A stretch of 64,000 bases of DNA. Origin: a candidate division Zixibacteria bacterium RBG-1. Lineage in GTDB: Bacteria; Zixibacteria; MSB-5A5; DSPP01; RBG-1. How positions within the stretch are numbered: position 1 is the stretch's first letter; every line of letters begins with the position of its first letter. The notes under the pieces are model-generated. The model worked only from the letters and a program-made list of their open reading frames with translations, made no database searches and was not told the DNA's origin. This document shows, one piece after another, positions 36,845-46,081 of this stretch. The stretch covers positions 2,058,768-2,122,767 of the forward strand of contig AUYT01000001.1 in the NCBI GenBank assembly GCA_000447245.1. The letters are read 5' to 3'. Both the position numbers and the translations under genes were made by a program.

Positions 36845-39103
36845 ATGGCTTATTTAGGGAAACTCAGCTTATACTCCGCTTTTATCTTTTCTCTTTTTTC
36901 TCTGTTGAGTTATTTTTTAGTCCTCAGAGGGAAAAATAATTTAATACTATGGAGTAGAAGATTTTTTTATCTAGCGTCGGCCTCTATTTTCCTGGCAGTT
37001 GTCAGTTTGATGTATCTCATTTTAAGCCACAATTTTCAGGTCGCCTATGTTTACAATTACTCTTCCACGGATTTGCCTCTCCACTATCTGATAGCCACTT
37101 TCTGGGGTGGACAGGAAGGAACTTTCTTACTGTGGATTTTCTTCGGGGCTATTTTTGGCACAATTTTAACTAAAAAATCTGGCATTTTTGAAAAAGGAAA
37201 TCTGTTTTTCTTTAATCTGATTCAGTTAGGGGTATTATTAATTTTGCTGAAACGTTCTCCCTTTGTGTTATTGCCCGACGTTCCCACTGAAGGAGTGGGC
37301 TTAAATCCTCTTCTACAGAATTACTGGATGACTATCCATCCGGTCGTAATGTTTGTGGGTTTTGCCTCAACCGGAGTCCCCTTTGTATTTGCTTTATCGG
37401 CTCTGCTGTTAAAAGAGTACGATTCCTGGCTGAATTATGTCTTCCCCTGGGCTATATTTTCATTTTTAGCTTTGGGGACTGCTCTGACAATGGGTGGTTT
37501 TTGGGCTTATGAGGTTTTGGGCTGGGGAGGTTACTGGGGCTGGGACCCGGTGGAAAATGCGTCTTTGATCCCCTGGCTTTTTTCAGCCGGTCTGATTCAT
37601 GCCATAATCTTGCAAAGAAAAAAAGGGTCCTTAAAAAGAAGCGCTCTGCTTCTGGGGATTTTACCCTTTTTAGCCGTGGTGTATGGAACTTTTTTAACCC
37701 GCTCCGGTGTCTTAGCAGATTTTTCCGTCCATTCCTTTTTGGATTTAGGAATTAATCTTTATTTAATCATCTTTTTGTTTGTCTTTTTAGTAATCTCTTT
37801 AGGTTTACTTTTGTTTAGATTTAAAGATATAAAAGGGCAGGTTTCTTCCAACTCCTGGTTTTCCCGTGAATTTTTGGTTTTTTCCAATATCATAGGAATG
37901 ATTTTGACGGCGGTTCTGGTTTTATTAGGAATGTCGGCCCCGCTTTTGACCAGGTGGTTTTACACTCCTTCCAATGTTCAGACCGCTTATTACAATGTCT
38001 CAGTTACCCCGATTGTAATTATGATTACCTTTTTATTGGGGCTTTTGCCGGTTTTGAAATGGGGGGAAAACCAGAGCCAGGGTTTGTTTAAGGGATTACG
38101 GATTCCTTTAGCACTGGCATTGTTGGGAACTTTTCTGGCATTTTTCTTGGGAGTTAAACAAGTTTTATTTTTATTATTCATATTTTTAGCCGGCCTGGCT
38201 TTTGTCAGCAACCTGACGATTGTAATCAGAAAACTGAAGGAGAAAAAAATCTCCGGTGCTTTTGTGGTCCACTCCGGAGTGGCTATTTTGTTAATTGGAG
38301 TTATCGCTTCCAACGTCTATGAAAAGAAAACTAGATTAAATTTACAATTCGGAGTTCCTCAACCAGCCTTAGGTTACACTTTTACTTATCAAGGAAAAGA
38401 TTTAAATTCTCCCCAAGAAAAAACCTCTCATAAAATTTTAGTCTCTGGTGGAAATTCTAACTTTGTAGCTAAACCGAAACAATATTTTACAGCTTACAAT
38501 CAGGGCGTAATGCAGACTCCTTATATCAAAAGATATCTTTTAAAAGATTTATATATTTCTCCTATTCATGTTGAACCACATGAAGAACTTGACCCAGCTT
38601 TTACTGAGGAAACCTTTCAGCTACAAAAAGGGGAAGAAAAACTAGTTAAAGGGTATATGGTGAAATTTGTAGAATTTGAAATGCAAGCTCATGATGATTT
38701 GGGACCCCAGCAAGTGGGAGCGGTTTTGGAAATTGTTCAAAACGGCAAAAAAGAAAGCGTAATCCCACAGCTTTTGCTGGAAGGTTCGGAGATTAAAACT
38801 AAATCCGCCAATTTTAATTTTGGCCGGGCTACGGTGTATTTGGAGCAAGTAAACCCGGAAGAGAAGCTGGCGAGCTTCAGGATTGTGGGACAGTCCAGTT
38901 CCCAGGAAAATATGGAATTAGCCAGTTTTACCGTGGAAGTAGCAGTTAAGCCTTTAATCAATCTCTTTTGGGGAGGAGCGATTTTAGCCGTCATCGGGGG
39001 AATCTTCTCTCTTAGAAAAAGATGGAAACAAGTACCAAAGGATAAAGCAGAAGAAAAACCCCCAGCCAAAGAGCCAACCCAGGAAAAAGTATTATCTTCT
39101 TAA
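36845..39103 (+). CDS. ccmF: Cytochrome c haem lyase subunit, CcmF/CcsA family
   Basis: CcmF-type proteins attach haem to apocytochrome c on the outer face of the inner membrane. The 752-residue protein has about a dozen or more helices; the haem-handling WWD domain reads GYWGWDPVENASLIPWLFSAG (about 236-256), and the preceding FWGGQEGTFLLW motif (about 89-100) is diagnostic. A soluble domain (about 500-705) precedes the last helix and a basic, Pro/Glu-rich tail (about 725-752). Other ccm genes are not in the window. It implies c-type cytochromes and respiration. Confidence 0.92.
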   Translation: MAYLGKLSLYSAFIFSLFSLLSYFLVLRGKNNLILWSRRFFYLASASIFLAVVSLMYLILSHNFQVAYVYNYSSTDLPLHYLIATFWGGQEGTFLLWIFFGAIFGTILTKKSGIFEKGNLFFFNLIQLGVLLILLKRSPFVLLPDVPTEGVGLNPLLQNYWMTIHPVVMFVGFASTGVPFVFALSALLLKEYDSWLNYVFPWAIFSFLALGTALTMGGFWAYEVLGWGGYWGWDPVENASLIPWLFSAGLIHAIILQRKKGSLKRSALLLGILPFLAVVYGTFLTRSGVLADFSVHSFLDLGINLYLIIFLFVFLVISLGLLLFRFKDIKGQVSSNSWFSREFLVFSNIIGMILTAVLVLLGMSAPLLTRWFYTPSNVQTAYYNVSVTPIVIMITFLLGLLPVLKWGENQSQGLFKGLRIPLALALLGTFLAFFLGVKQVLFLLFIFLAGLAFVSNLTIVIRKLKEKKISGAFVVHSGVAILLIGVIASNVYEKKTRLNLQFGVPQPALGYTFTYQGKDLNSPQEKTSHKILVSGGNSNFVAKPKQYFTAYNQGVMQTPYIKRYLLKDLYISPIHVEPHEELDPAFTEETFQLQKGEEKLVKGYMVKFVEFEMQAHDDLGPQQVGAVLEIVQNGKKESVIPQLLLEGSEIKTKSANFNFGRATVYLEQVNPEEKLASFRIVGQSSSQENMELASFTVEVAVKPLINLFWGGAILAVIGGIFSLRKRWKQVPKDKAEEKPPAKEPTQEKVLSS

Positions 39104-39148
39104 ATCTTAGAATCACTCTCAATTTAAATAATTAATCCTAAAAAACTC

Positions 39149-39176
39149 TTGACAAGTCATTGTAATCGTATATATT
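39149..39176 (+). promoter_or_regulatory. Sigma70-like promoter for the dockerin repeat protein
   Basis: TTGACA (39149-39154), 16-bp spacer, TATATT (39171-39176). The leader of about 65 nt ends in AAGGAGGA (39241-39248) before ATG 39252, one of the strongest expression signals in the window. Confidence 0.75.
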
Positions 39177-39251
39177 TATACCACCAAAAAGAGGTCAGGG
39201 TTGATTCAAATTTTTCTCCAAAGAATTCAATTTTAGTCGTAAGGAGGAGTT

Positions 39252-40949
39252 ATGTCTCGCCATTTTAAACTTTCAGTCTTTATTTTAACATTTTTGTTTA
39301 CCGCATTATTTTACAATCCAGTACTGGCCGATGGTTTCGGCTCTATATCCGGCACCGTAACAGGTGATTCTACCGAATTACCTTTAGCTAATGCGGTAGT
39401 TGTAGCTCACAAACTAGGATCTTTTTTCGCCAAGAATGGTATCACCGATGAAAGCGGGAATTATAGCATTCAGGAACTCCCGGTTGGAAATTATATAGTA
39501 GCTGCTTGCCATGAAGGTTATAAATGTGAGCTTTATGACAATACCCAAAAAGAAGAAAGCGCCACAGTGGTGGTGGTAGTGACTGACCAGAATACTCCCA
39601 ACATAAATTTTGCACTTACTGCTAAAGAAACACCCCCAGACTTTGGTTCTATTTCAGGGACTGTGACAGATTTTGAAACCGGTGAACCAATTGAAGGAGC
39701 CATACTGGTCGCATTTGATTTGATACATCACTTAGAGGAGTATCATTCCAAAGCCCGAACCGATTCTTCCGGAAATTACACCATAGAAAATCTGTTTCCC
39801 AGTAAATACAGAGTCATTGCCTGGGCAGAAGGGTACGAGTTTGCAGTTTATCCTGAGACAGTAGCTGTAGGACCAGGCGAAGATGTAACCGGCATCAATT
39901 TCCAGCTCAAGAAAAAACAACAGGGAGCTATTGCCGGAAATGTGACCGAGAAAGGTTCAGGCCTACCCTTACATGCTCTGGTCATTGCACATCAGGTAGA
40001 AGGACGGGGCTATGGTAGAGCTTTGACTGATGAGAATGGACATTATTTGATTAAGAATTTACCGGAAGGAAGATATAAAGTAATCGCCTTTGCCAGAGAA
40101 CATCACCCGACTGTCTATCCGGAGCCAGTGCCGGTAATCGGTGGACAAATTACGGATGGAATCAATCTTGAATTGGAACTTTTGCCTTTGGAGTTAACCG
40201 GATTTATTAAGGGAACGGTCACCGATGACAGTACCGGTGCTCCTATTGCAAAAGCTGTAATCGTTGCCTTTGCTAAAAATAACGAAGGACATCACATAGT
40301 CAGATTCACTCACAGTCAAGAAGATGGCAGTTATGAGTTATGTCATTTACCTCAAATTCCTTTCTATGTGGCTTGCTGGGCTAAAGGATATATGGCTGAA
40401 CTTTATAACGATGCTCACCGTATCGAAGATGCTACCAAAGTCACTCCCGATGCTTTCGGAATTGATTTTGCCTTGACTCCTAAGACAGAACACCCCTTGG
40501 TAGTAAGTGGAAACACCATCCTATCCAACAACAACTCTCCTTTAGCGGGAGTTATAGTGAATGCCTTTGAGAATGATGGTAGTTTAGCTTCCGCTGCCTT
40601 CAGTTTACCGGACGGTTGCTTTTATCTAGACGGTTTGAACTTTGAAAACTACAACTTGGCCGTGACCAGTACTCAGGGAAACGCCTCCACCTATGCTGTG
40701 GACATGATGAACGGAGATAATTACAGTGCCAATTTAAGCTTAGCCGGAAGTTTGAGAGGGGATGTAACCGGGGACGGCAAAGTTAATTTAGGAGACATAA
40801 TTGGGATGGTGAATGCCATTTTCAAGAGCATGAATCCACCTCCGGTTCAAATGGGAGATGTCAACTGCGATAATAAAGTTAATATGGCTGATATCATATA
40901 CTTAGTTAACTTTATCTATAAAAATGGCATTATTCCCTGTAATCCCTAA
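39252..40949 (+). CDS. Secreted multi-repeat protein with five carboxypeptidase-regulatory-like domains and a dockerin
   Basis: A 565-residue exported protein with signal peptide (about 1-26). Five beta-sandwich repeats follow at about 29-123, 131-219, 223-308, 316-408 and 416-500, four opening with G-x-I-x-G-x-V-T and each with a D-x-x-G-x-Y/F turn (TDESGNYSI, TDSSGNYTI, TDENGHYLI). The end holds two dockerin repeats, GDVTGDGKVNLGDIIGMVNAIF and GDVNCDNKVNMADIIYLVNFIY. Likely a surface or extracellular structural/adhesive protein. It has a strong promoter, a good ribosome site and a strong terminator, so it is a stand-alone, probably abundant product. Confidence 0.88.
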   Translation: MSRHFKLSVFILTFLFTALFYNPVLADGFGSISGTVTGDSTELPLANAVVVAHKLGSFFAKNGITDESGNYSIQELPVGNYIVAACHEGYKCELYDNTQKEESATVVVVVTDQNTPNINFALTAKETPPDFGSISGTVTDFETGEPIEGAILVAFDLIHHLEEYHSKARTDSSGNYTIENLFPSKYRVIAWAEGYEFAVYPETVAVGPGEDVTGINFQLKKKQQGAIAGNVTEKGSGLPLHALVIAHQVEGRGYGRALTDENGHYLIKNLPEGRYKVIAFAREHHPTVYPEPVPVIGGQITDGINLELELLPLELTGFIKGTVTDDSTGAPIAKAVIVAFAKNNEGHHIVRFTHSQEDGSYELCHLPQIPFYVACWAKGYMAELYNDAHRIEDATKVTPDAFGIDFALTPKTEHPLVVSGNTILSNNNSPLAGVIVNAFENDGSLASAAFSLPDGCFYLDGLNFENYNLAVTSTQGNASTYAVDMMNGDNYSANLSLAGSLRGDVTGDGKVNLGDIIGMVNAIFKSMNPPPVQMGDVNCDNKVNMADIIYLVNFIYKNGIIPCNP

Positions 40950-40974
40950 AAAATAACAACATACTTTTATTCAC

Positions 40975-41008
40975 AGAGGGTGCACTTCGAAGTTCACCCT
41001 CTTTTTTT
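40975..41008 (+). terminator. Strong intrinsic terminator after the dockerin repeat gene
   Basis: AGAGGGTG / CACCCTCT outer stem around an ACTTCGAAGT inner stem, followed by a T-run. Confidence 0.93.
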
Positions 41009-41189
41009 GCACAATTATTTACCCTCTCTCCGTCAAAATAGACTGGCATGTTAACTCCTTTAAGGTCAACGGGTTAATTACTAATGACCGTTTTTTACTT
41101 CTCTCTTTAACCCATTCTGGCTAATTTAACTTTTCAGCCGCAAATTTGGAACTTGTCAAATTGAATTAACTTGTTTATTAACAATGAGT
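41009..41189. other. Gene-free stretch with competing inverted repeats
   Basis: This is part of the roughly 595-bp gap between 40950 and 41544. I see no coding frame. GGTCA / TGACC (about 41068-41097, followed by GTTTTTT) overlaps GGGTTAA / TTAACCC (about 41075-41113), two hairpins that cannot form together. No known riboswitch is recognised. Confidence 0.4.
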
Positions 41190-41201
41190 TATAATTTAAA
41201 G

Positions 41202-41330
41202 AGAATTTTCAGATTTTTTTTAAAGAGGCACGCCTTTTGTATTATAAGAGGGTGTCCTCTGTAGCTCCTTCTTTACCCAAACCTCCAGACTTTCGCCCGA
41301 GAAGGGGACGGGCGAAAGTCGGTTTTTTTT
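41202..41330 (+). ncRNA. Candidate small RNA ending in a strong terminator
   Basis: A consensus -10 box TATAAT (41190-41195, -35 weak) is followed by about 130 nt without a coding frame, a small AGAGG / CCTCT hairpin (41247-41260), and a 12-bp GC-rich stem GACTTTCGCCCG / CGGGCGAAAGTC (41288-41320) with eight T. A promoter and a terminator with no gene between them suggest a small RNA. It does not match 6S, SRP, tmRNA or RNase P features that I can recognise. Confidence 0.5.
41288..41330 (+). terminator. Strong intrinsic terminator of the candidate small RNA
   Basis: Perfect 12-bp stem, 9-nt loop AGAAGGGGA, GG and then eight T. The remaining gap 41331-41488 shows nothing I can assign. Confidence 0.9.
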
Positions 41331-41488
41331 AAGTGCCAGATTTAGCATCTCAATCGACTTGTAGGTTAATTTGCTTAATCAATTATCTTTTTAAGAGCGG
41401 AGTGACTTTTCCCGGCAGCTTCGTTAGATTTTCACTACTTTTGAAAAGTTCCTGATTATGTACAACTATCTATAATCAAATTATTTTG

Positions 41489-41517
41489 TTGACAGTCTTT
41501 TCTAATTTTTTTAAATT
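41489..41517 (+). promoter_or_regulatory. Sigma70-like promoter for pgsA
   Basis: TTGACA (41489-41494), exact 17-bp spacer, TAAATT (41512-41517); ATG at 41545 without a ribosome site. Confidence 0.65.
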
Positions 41518-41544
41518 GAATTAAATTTCTAATTTTTACAATCG

Positions 41545-42132
41545 ATGAATCTACCAAATGCTCTGACCATTTTCAGAATTGTTTTGGCTCCGGTTTTCAT
41601 GATTTTGTTTCTGATTGATAGCATCCACACGAAAATTTTGGCTTTATTAATTTTTGTCTTGGCGGTTTTTACTGATTTATATGACGGCTATCTGGCTCGC
41701 AAAAACGGCATGATAACCGGTTTTGGGAAGTTTATGGATCCTTTGGCCGATAAAATTCTGGTCTCCACTGCTCTGGTCTGCTTTGTAGCCCTGGACTATG
41801 TCAGAACCTGGATGGTTTTGACTATAATAGTGCGGGAATTTTTTATCACCGGATTCAGGACCTTAGCCGCCTATCGGGGGTTTGTGATTGCACCGACAAT
41901 TCTGGCGCAATGGAAAACGGTTTCCCAAATGTTTATCATTACGGTTATTTTGCTGTACACCGTTTTAGAAACTCTGTTGGTCCCCTTGGGTTACCATTGG
42001 TCGATTTTTACCAGCCCCTGGACCAACCGGGTCTTTGATATAGCCATGTTTGTGGTAATGGTCTTGACTGTCGTAACCGGGGTTATTTACCTGATTAAAA
42101 ACGCCTCCTTGTTAAAAGGGGTTTTAAAATAG
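41545..42132 (+). CDS. pgsA: CDP-diacylglycerol-glycerol-3-phosphate 3-phosphatidyltransferase
   Basis: PgsA makes phosphatidylglycerol phosphate in the inner membrane. The 195-residue protein opens with LPNALTIFRIVLAPVF and has the CDP-alcohol phosphotransferase signature DLYDGYLARKNGMITGFGKFMDPLADK (about 43-70), with all four aspartates and the Gly residues in register. Four to six membrane helices are visible. pgpA follows 24 bp later, so synthesis and dephosphorylation of PGP are coupled. A close relative could use another alcohol acceptor, but the partner gene supports PG. Confidence 0.93.
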   Translation: MNLPNALTIFRIVLAPVFMILFLIDSIHTKILALLIFVLAVFTDLYDGYLARKNGMITGFGKFMDPLADKILVSTALVCFVALDYVRTWMVLTIIVREFFITGFRTLAAYRGFVIAPTILAQWKTVSQMFIITVILLYTVLETLLVPLGYHWSIFTSPWTNRVFDIAMFVVMVLTVVTGVIYLIKNASLLKGVLK

Positions 42133-42156
42133 ATAGGATAAGCTATCAGAAACTTC

Positions 42157-42591
42157 TTGGTTAAATTTATCGCCTCCTGTGGTTTTGTCGGTTACATTCC
42201 TTTTGCTCCCGGGAGCTGGATCAGTCTTTTGGTATTGATTCTAATTTGGTTTTGGCAGCCATCTCTTCCCTTGTTTTTAATTTTTATATTGGTATCATTT
42301 TTTGGCGGAGTCATAATCGCAAGCACAGCCGAGAGAATTTGGGAACATGATTCCGGGAAAATAGTAATTGACGAATTTCTGGGAATGTTGGTGGCTTTAT
42401 TTCTTTTGCCTCATAAATTGCTTTTTTATGGACTAAGTTTAATATTATTCCGTTTTTTTGATATCGTGAAGCCGCTATTTATTAGAAAGCTGGAAAAACT
42501 GCCGTCGGGCTGGGGAGTGATGGCAGATGACCTTTTGGCTGGGATTTATGCTAATTTAGTGGTGCAAATTTTGGTTTTAATCTTACCATAA
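42157..42591 (+). CDS. pgpA: Phosphatidylglycerophosphatase A
   Basis: PgpA removes phosphate from phosphatidylglycerol phosphate. The 144-residue membrane protein has the motif GYIPFAPGSWISLL (about 10-23), the acidic metal-site segment KIVIDEFLGMLVAL (about 68-81) and a C-terminal DDLLAGIYANLV. The start is TTG at 42157 with no obvious ribosome site, chosen because the conserved region begins within ten codons. cinA starts 1 nt after the stop. Confidence 0.92.
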   Translation: MVKFIASCGFVGYIPFAPGSWISLLVLILIWFWQPSLPLFLIFILVSFFGGVIIASTAERIWEHDSGKIVIDEFLGMLVALFLLPHKLLFYGLSLILFRFFDIVKPLFIRKLEKLPSGWGVMADDLLAGIYANLVVQILVLILP

Positions 42592-42592
42592 A

Positions 42593-43837
42593 ATGAAAGC
42601 TGAAATAATAATTATCGGGGATGAGATTTTATACGGGCTGACCCTTGACACCAATTCGGCCTTTATAGCTGAAAAGCTGGGTGAATTGGGAATTGAAATT
42701 AGTTACAAGACCGCTATCGGGGATGAGGTCAAAAAAATTGTGGAAGCTATCCATTCGGCTCAAAGAAGAGTCGATTTGGTAATTGTCACCGGAGGATTAG
42801 GTCCTACCTCAGATGATTTGACGGTCAAAGCCATTGCTAAAGCGTTCAAGAAAAACCTAATTTTCCATCCCGAAATTTTGAAAAAAATTGAAGCCCGCTT
42901 CAAAACCCGCGGAATTGAAATGCCCAAGATTAATCAAAATCAGGCCCTAATTCCACAAGGAGCTAAAGCTCTGGAAAACCAACTTGGCTCAGCGCCGGGA
43001 ATTTTAATTGAAGAGGATAAAAAGATTTTTATCGCCCTTCCGGGGGTACCTAAGGAGATGAAAGCCATGCTGGAACAAGAGGTGATACCACTTTTAAAAA
43101 CCAAAGTCGGCAAAACCAAAATTGTTCACCGCAAGCTTCGCACGACCGGAATTATAGAATCAAAATTATATGAAAAAATCCAGGACTTATTGAAAGATTT
43201 AAAAGAAATCAAAGTAGCTTTTTTACCCAGTTATCTGGGGGTAGATTTGAGATTGACCGCCAACTTAAAAACTTCTTCTAAATCCAAAGATGTTATAACC
43301 CAATTGGAAGATAAAATAAAAGAGCGAATTGGTGGATTTATTTATAGTTATGATGAACAGACCTTAGAAGAGGTGGTGGGGAGAATTTTGAAGGAGAATA
43401 AGCGGACCTTGTCCGTGGCTGAATCTTGTACCGGTGGCTTGGTAGCGGCTAAAATCACCAATATTTCCGGCAGTTCGGATTATTTTGAAAGAGGAGTGGT
43501 TAGTTACAGCAACCAAGCCAAAATGGAAATTTTAGGTGTACCCAAAGAATTATTAGACAAATTCGGTGCAGTCAGCCAAGAAGTAGCTTTAGCAATGGCT
43601 CAAGGAGTGAGAAAAATTTCAAAAACTGATTTAGGATTATCCGTGACCGGAATTGCCGGACCTACTGGTGGAACCCCTGAAAAACCAGTGGGTTTGATTT
43701 ATATTGCACTGGCTGATGTAAACAAAGGTTGGGTTGAAAAATTTATCTTTGGGCAAGATCGTATGATTAATCGAGAAAGAACTGCTCAAGCCGCTTTAAA
43801 TATAGTTCGGCTTTATTTTTTGGGAAAATATAAATGA
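42593..43837 (+). CDS. cinA: CinA-like protein with nicotinamide-nucleotide amidase domain
   Basis: The N-terminal half (about 1-170) is the MoCF-like COG1058 domain with EIIIIGDEILYGLTLDTNS and VTGGLGPTSDDLT, an ADP-ribose/NAD-pyrophosphatase type. The C-terminal half (about 255-414) is a PncC domain with SVAESCTGGLVAAKITNISGSS and SVTGIAGPTGGTPEKPVG, the NMN deamidase site. The full-length, two-domain form recycles pyridine nucleotides and in some bacteria is linked to competence and recA. It lies 1 nt after pgpA and overlaps thpR by 4 bp; recA is close. Confidence 0.95.
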   Translation: MKAEIIIIGDEILYGLTLDTNSAFIAEKLGELGIEISYKTAIGDEVKKIVEAIHSAQRRVDLVIVTGGLGPTSDDLTVKAIAKAFKKNLIFHPEILKKIEARFKTRGIEMPKINQNQALIPQGAKALENQLGSAPGILIEEDKKIFIALPGVPKEMKAMLEQEVIPLLKTKVGKTKIVHRKLRTTGIIESKLYEKIQDLLKDLKEIKVAFLPSYLGVDLRLTANLKTSSKSKDVITQLEDKIKERIGGFIYSYDEQTLEEVVGRILKENKRTLSVAESCTGGLVAAKITNISGSSDYFERGVVSYSNQAKMEILGVPKELLDKFGAVSQEVALAMAQGVRKISKTDLGLSVTGIAGPTGGTPEKPVGLIYIALADVNKGWVEKFIFGQDRMINRERTAQAALNIVRLYFLGKYK

Positions 43838-44388
43838 GAACTTTTGTAGCAATTGAATTACCCCCAGAGTTAACCTCCCAAATTGACCAGTTGCAAACTG
43901 TTTTAAGAAAAACTGGTGCGGATGTCAGCTGGGTCAAATCCCAGAATGTACACATTACCTTAAAATTTTTAGGTGAAGTTAAAGAAGAGAAAATAGAAGA
44001 TGTCTATCAGGCAACTGAGCTATCTGTGAAAGGAATCAGAAAATTTCAGGTAAATTTACAAGGTTTAGGTGGCTTCCCCAATATGAAACGGCCCAGGGTA
44101 ATCTGGATAGGAGTAGAAAAAGGAAAAGAGATTTTGGCAGAACTTTATCCTAAAGTGGAGGAGGAGTTTTATAAAATCGGTTTTGCTAAAGAAAATCGAA
44201 GCTTTACTCCACATCTAACCATTGGTAGGGTCAAGTCCCCCAAAAACTTAGAGAGCTTGGCAGCTGAAATTCATAAAACCACATTTGAAACCGAAGAATT
44301 CGAGGTTAAAGAAGTGGTGGTGATGAAAAGCACCCTTCATCCTACTGGCTCGGTTTATACCCCCATGAAAAAAGTTTTACTCTCTTAA
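43834..44388 (+). CDS. thpR: RNA 2',3'-cyclic phosphodiesterase
   Basis: A 2H phosphoesterase, often called LigT. The two catalytic motifs are HITL (40-43) and HLTI (127-130), with the expected spacing. The 184-residue length and RTFVAIELP opening are typical. It hydrolyses 2',3'-cyclic phosphates on RNA. Its ATG overlaps the cinA stop. The cinA-thpR-recA order is common in many bacterial genomes. Confidence 0.93.
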   Translation: MRTFVAIELPPELTSQIDQLQTVLRKTGADVSWVKSQNVHITLKFLGEVKEEKIEDVYQATELSVKGIRKFQVNLQGLGGFPNMKRPRVIWIGVEKGKEILAELYPKVEEEFYKIGFAKENRSFTPHLTIGRVKSPKNLESLAAEIHKTTFETEEFEVKEVVVMKSTLHPTGSVYTPMKKVLLS

Positions 44389-44398
44389 CGGTTGCTTT

Positions 44399-44427
44399 TT
44401 GACTTATTTTTGATTAATTTAGATAGT
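44399..44427 (+). promoter_or_regulatory. Sigma70-like promoter for recA
   Basis: TTGACT (44399-44404), 17-bp spacer, GATAGT (44422-44427). Predicted start is about 44434, downstream of the in-frame ATG at 44431, supporting ATG 44470 as the real start. No LexA-like palindrome is evident. Confidence 0.5.
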
Positions 44428-44469
44428 TAAATGTCAAAATCTTTAATCTTTCAAAAAAGAGAGGATTCT

Positions 44470-45525
44470 ATGGATACAGCCACTGACAAAAAAAGGGCTT
44501 TGGACCAAGCCGTTACTCAAATCGAAAGACAGTTTGGCAAGGGCTCCATCATGAGATTAGGGGAAGAAAGCCTTGGAATTTCCATACCGGTAATTTCCAG
44601 CGGATCGATAGCGCTAGATTATGCTTTAGGAGTAGGTGGTGTCCCCAGAGGAAGGGTGGTGGAAATTTTCGGGCCGGAAGCATCCGGGAAAACCACTTTG
44701 GCTCTGCACCTGATTGCCGAAGCTCAAAAACAGGGTGGAGTGGCAGCTTTCGTGGATGCCGAGCACGCCTTAGCTCCTACTTATGCTAAGAAATTAGGAG
44801 TGGATATTGACAATCTTTTAATTTCTCAACCGGATACAGGAGAACAGGCCTTAGAGATTACGGAAACGTTAGTCCGCAGTGGTGCAGTGGATATAATTGT
44901 GATTGATTCGGTAGCGGCTTTAGTCCCCAAAGCAGAAATTGAAGGGGAAATGGGGGACCAGCATATGGGTTTGCAGGCCCGTCTGATGTCGCAAGCTTTG
45001 AGAAAGCTGACTGGCACCATTAGCAAATCCAAAACCTGTGTGGTTTTTATCAATCAAATCCGTATGAAAATAGGAATCATGTTCGGTAACCCGGAAACCA
45101 CCACCGGTGGAAACGCTTTGAAATTTTACTCCTCCGTGAGAATGGATATCAGAAGAATTGCTTCAATAAAAGAAGGAGAAGGGGTAATTGGCTCTCGGAC
45201 TAGAGTTAGAGTGGTAAAAAATAAAGTGGCTCCTCCTTTCCGGGAAGCTGAATTTGACATTATCTATGGACTGGGAATTTCTAAAGAAGGGGAACTGGTA
45301 GATTTAGCAACCGAGTTGAAAATTTTGGAAAAATCGGGCACCTGGTTTTCCTACCAAAATGAAAGATTAGGACAAGGCCGGGATAATGTCAAACAGTTTT
45401 TGAAAGATAATCCGGATATGGCAACCAAAATTGAAAAAGAGGTCCGGGAAAAACTGGGATTTTTGAAGGTGGAAGCACCTAAGGAATCCAAAGACACCAA
45501 AGAAATAGTTAGAACCAGAAAGTAA
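44470..45525 (+). CDS. recA: Recombinase RecA
   Basis: RecA drives homologous recombination and SOS induction. The ATP site is [13 protein letters not shown], followed by [22 protein letters not shown] and the [31 protein letters not shown]-binding loop region. The start is taken at 44470 because GAGAGG precedes it, because the family begins there ([26 protein letters not shown]), and because the likely transcription start lies past the earlier ATG at 44431. That gives 351 residues with a usual Lys/Glu-rich tail. recX and alaS follow, the order known from E. coli. Confidence 0.97.
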   Translation: MDTATDKKRALDQAVTQIERQFGKGSIMRLGEESLGISIPVISSGSIALDYALGVGGVPRGRVVEIFGPEASGKTTLALHLIAEAQKQGGVAAFVDAEHALAPTYAKKLGVDIDNLLISQPDTGEQALEITETLVRSGAVDIIVIDSVAALVPKAEIEGEMGDQHMGLQARLMSQALRKLTGTISKSKTCVVFINQIRMKIGIMFGNPETTTGGNALKFYSSVRMDIRRIASIKEGEGVIGSRTRVRVVKNKVAPPFREAEFDIIYGLGISKEGELVDLATELKILEKSGTWFSYQNERLGQGRDNVKQFLKDNPDMATKIEKEVREKLGFLKVEAPKESKDTKEIVRTRK

Positions 45526-45547
45526 TTAAGTCTTTGATTCAGTTGTA

Positions 45548-46081
45548 TTGCTTGCGAACCTCAATTTAAAGTCTACGGGCGTAGCCGTTTTGAAAAAAGT
45601 AACCCAAGTTAGTTTCGACAAATCTCTGGCAAAAGAAAAAGCCCTGAAATTATTGGAATTAAGGTCCAGAAGCGAAAGGGAGCTCAAGCAAAAATTACGA
45701 CAAAAGGGATTTACTGAAAAAATCATTTTTGAGGTCGTTTCGGATTTAAAAAAAGTAGATTTGATAAACGATGAAAAATTTGCCGAAAGCTGGGCTTCTA
45801 GTAGATTAGCCAATAAGCCAATGGGGAAGTTTCTCTTGAAGCAGGAACTGTTCCGTAAAGGAATTAAAAAAGAGCTGGTTGAGGACGTAATTAAGAAGAG
45901 TTTTGAGGATGAAAAGGAAATTGAATTGGCAGCCAAATTGTTGGAGAGAAGGAAAAAGCTTTTTCAAAACTTAGAGGATAGAAAAGTTCAGAAGAAACTG
46001 GCTGATTTTTTGTTGCGAAGAGGTTTTTCCTACGACATAGTCAATAAAGTTATGCGCATAAAAGAAGCAGATGAATCATGA
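45548..46081 (+). CDS. recX: Regulatory protein RecX
   Basis: RecX restrains RecA filaments. The 177-residue protein is made of three-helix repeats with the family motifs KALKLLELRSRSERELKQKLRQKGF (about 32-56), LINDEKFAESWASSR (about 73-87) and DFLLRRGFSYDIVNKVM (about 153-169). The start is uncertain: TTG 45548 gives the longest form, a TTG at 45590 would remove 14 residues, and neither has a ribosome site. It overlaps alaS by 4 bp. Confidence 0.9.
   Translation: MLANLNLKSTGVAVLKKVTQVSFDKSLAKEKALKLLELRSRSERELKQKLRQKGFTEKIIFEVVSDLKKVDLINDEKFAESWASSRLANKPMGKFLLKQELFRKGIKKELVEDVIKKSFEDEKEIELAAKLLERRKKLFQNLEDRKVQKKLADFLLRRGFSYDIVNKVMRIKEADES

Noticed and set aside
44392..44470. Possible LexA/SOS operator before recA
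   Set aside because: No palindromic GAAC-type or other clear SOS box could be found around the promoter.
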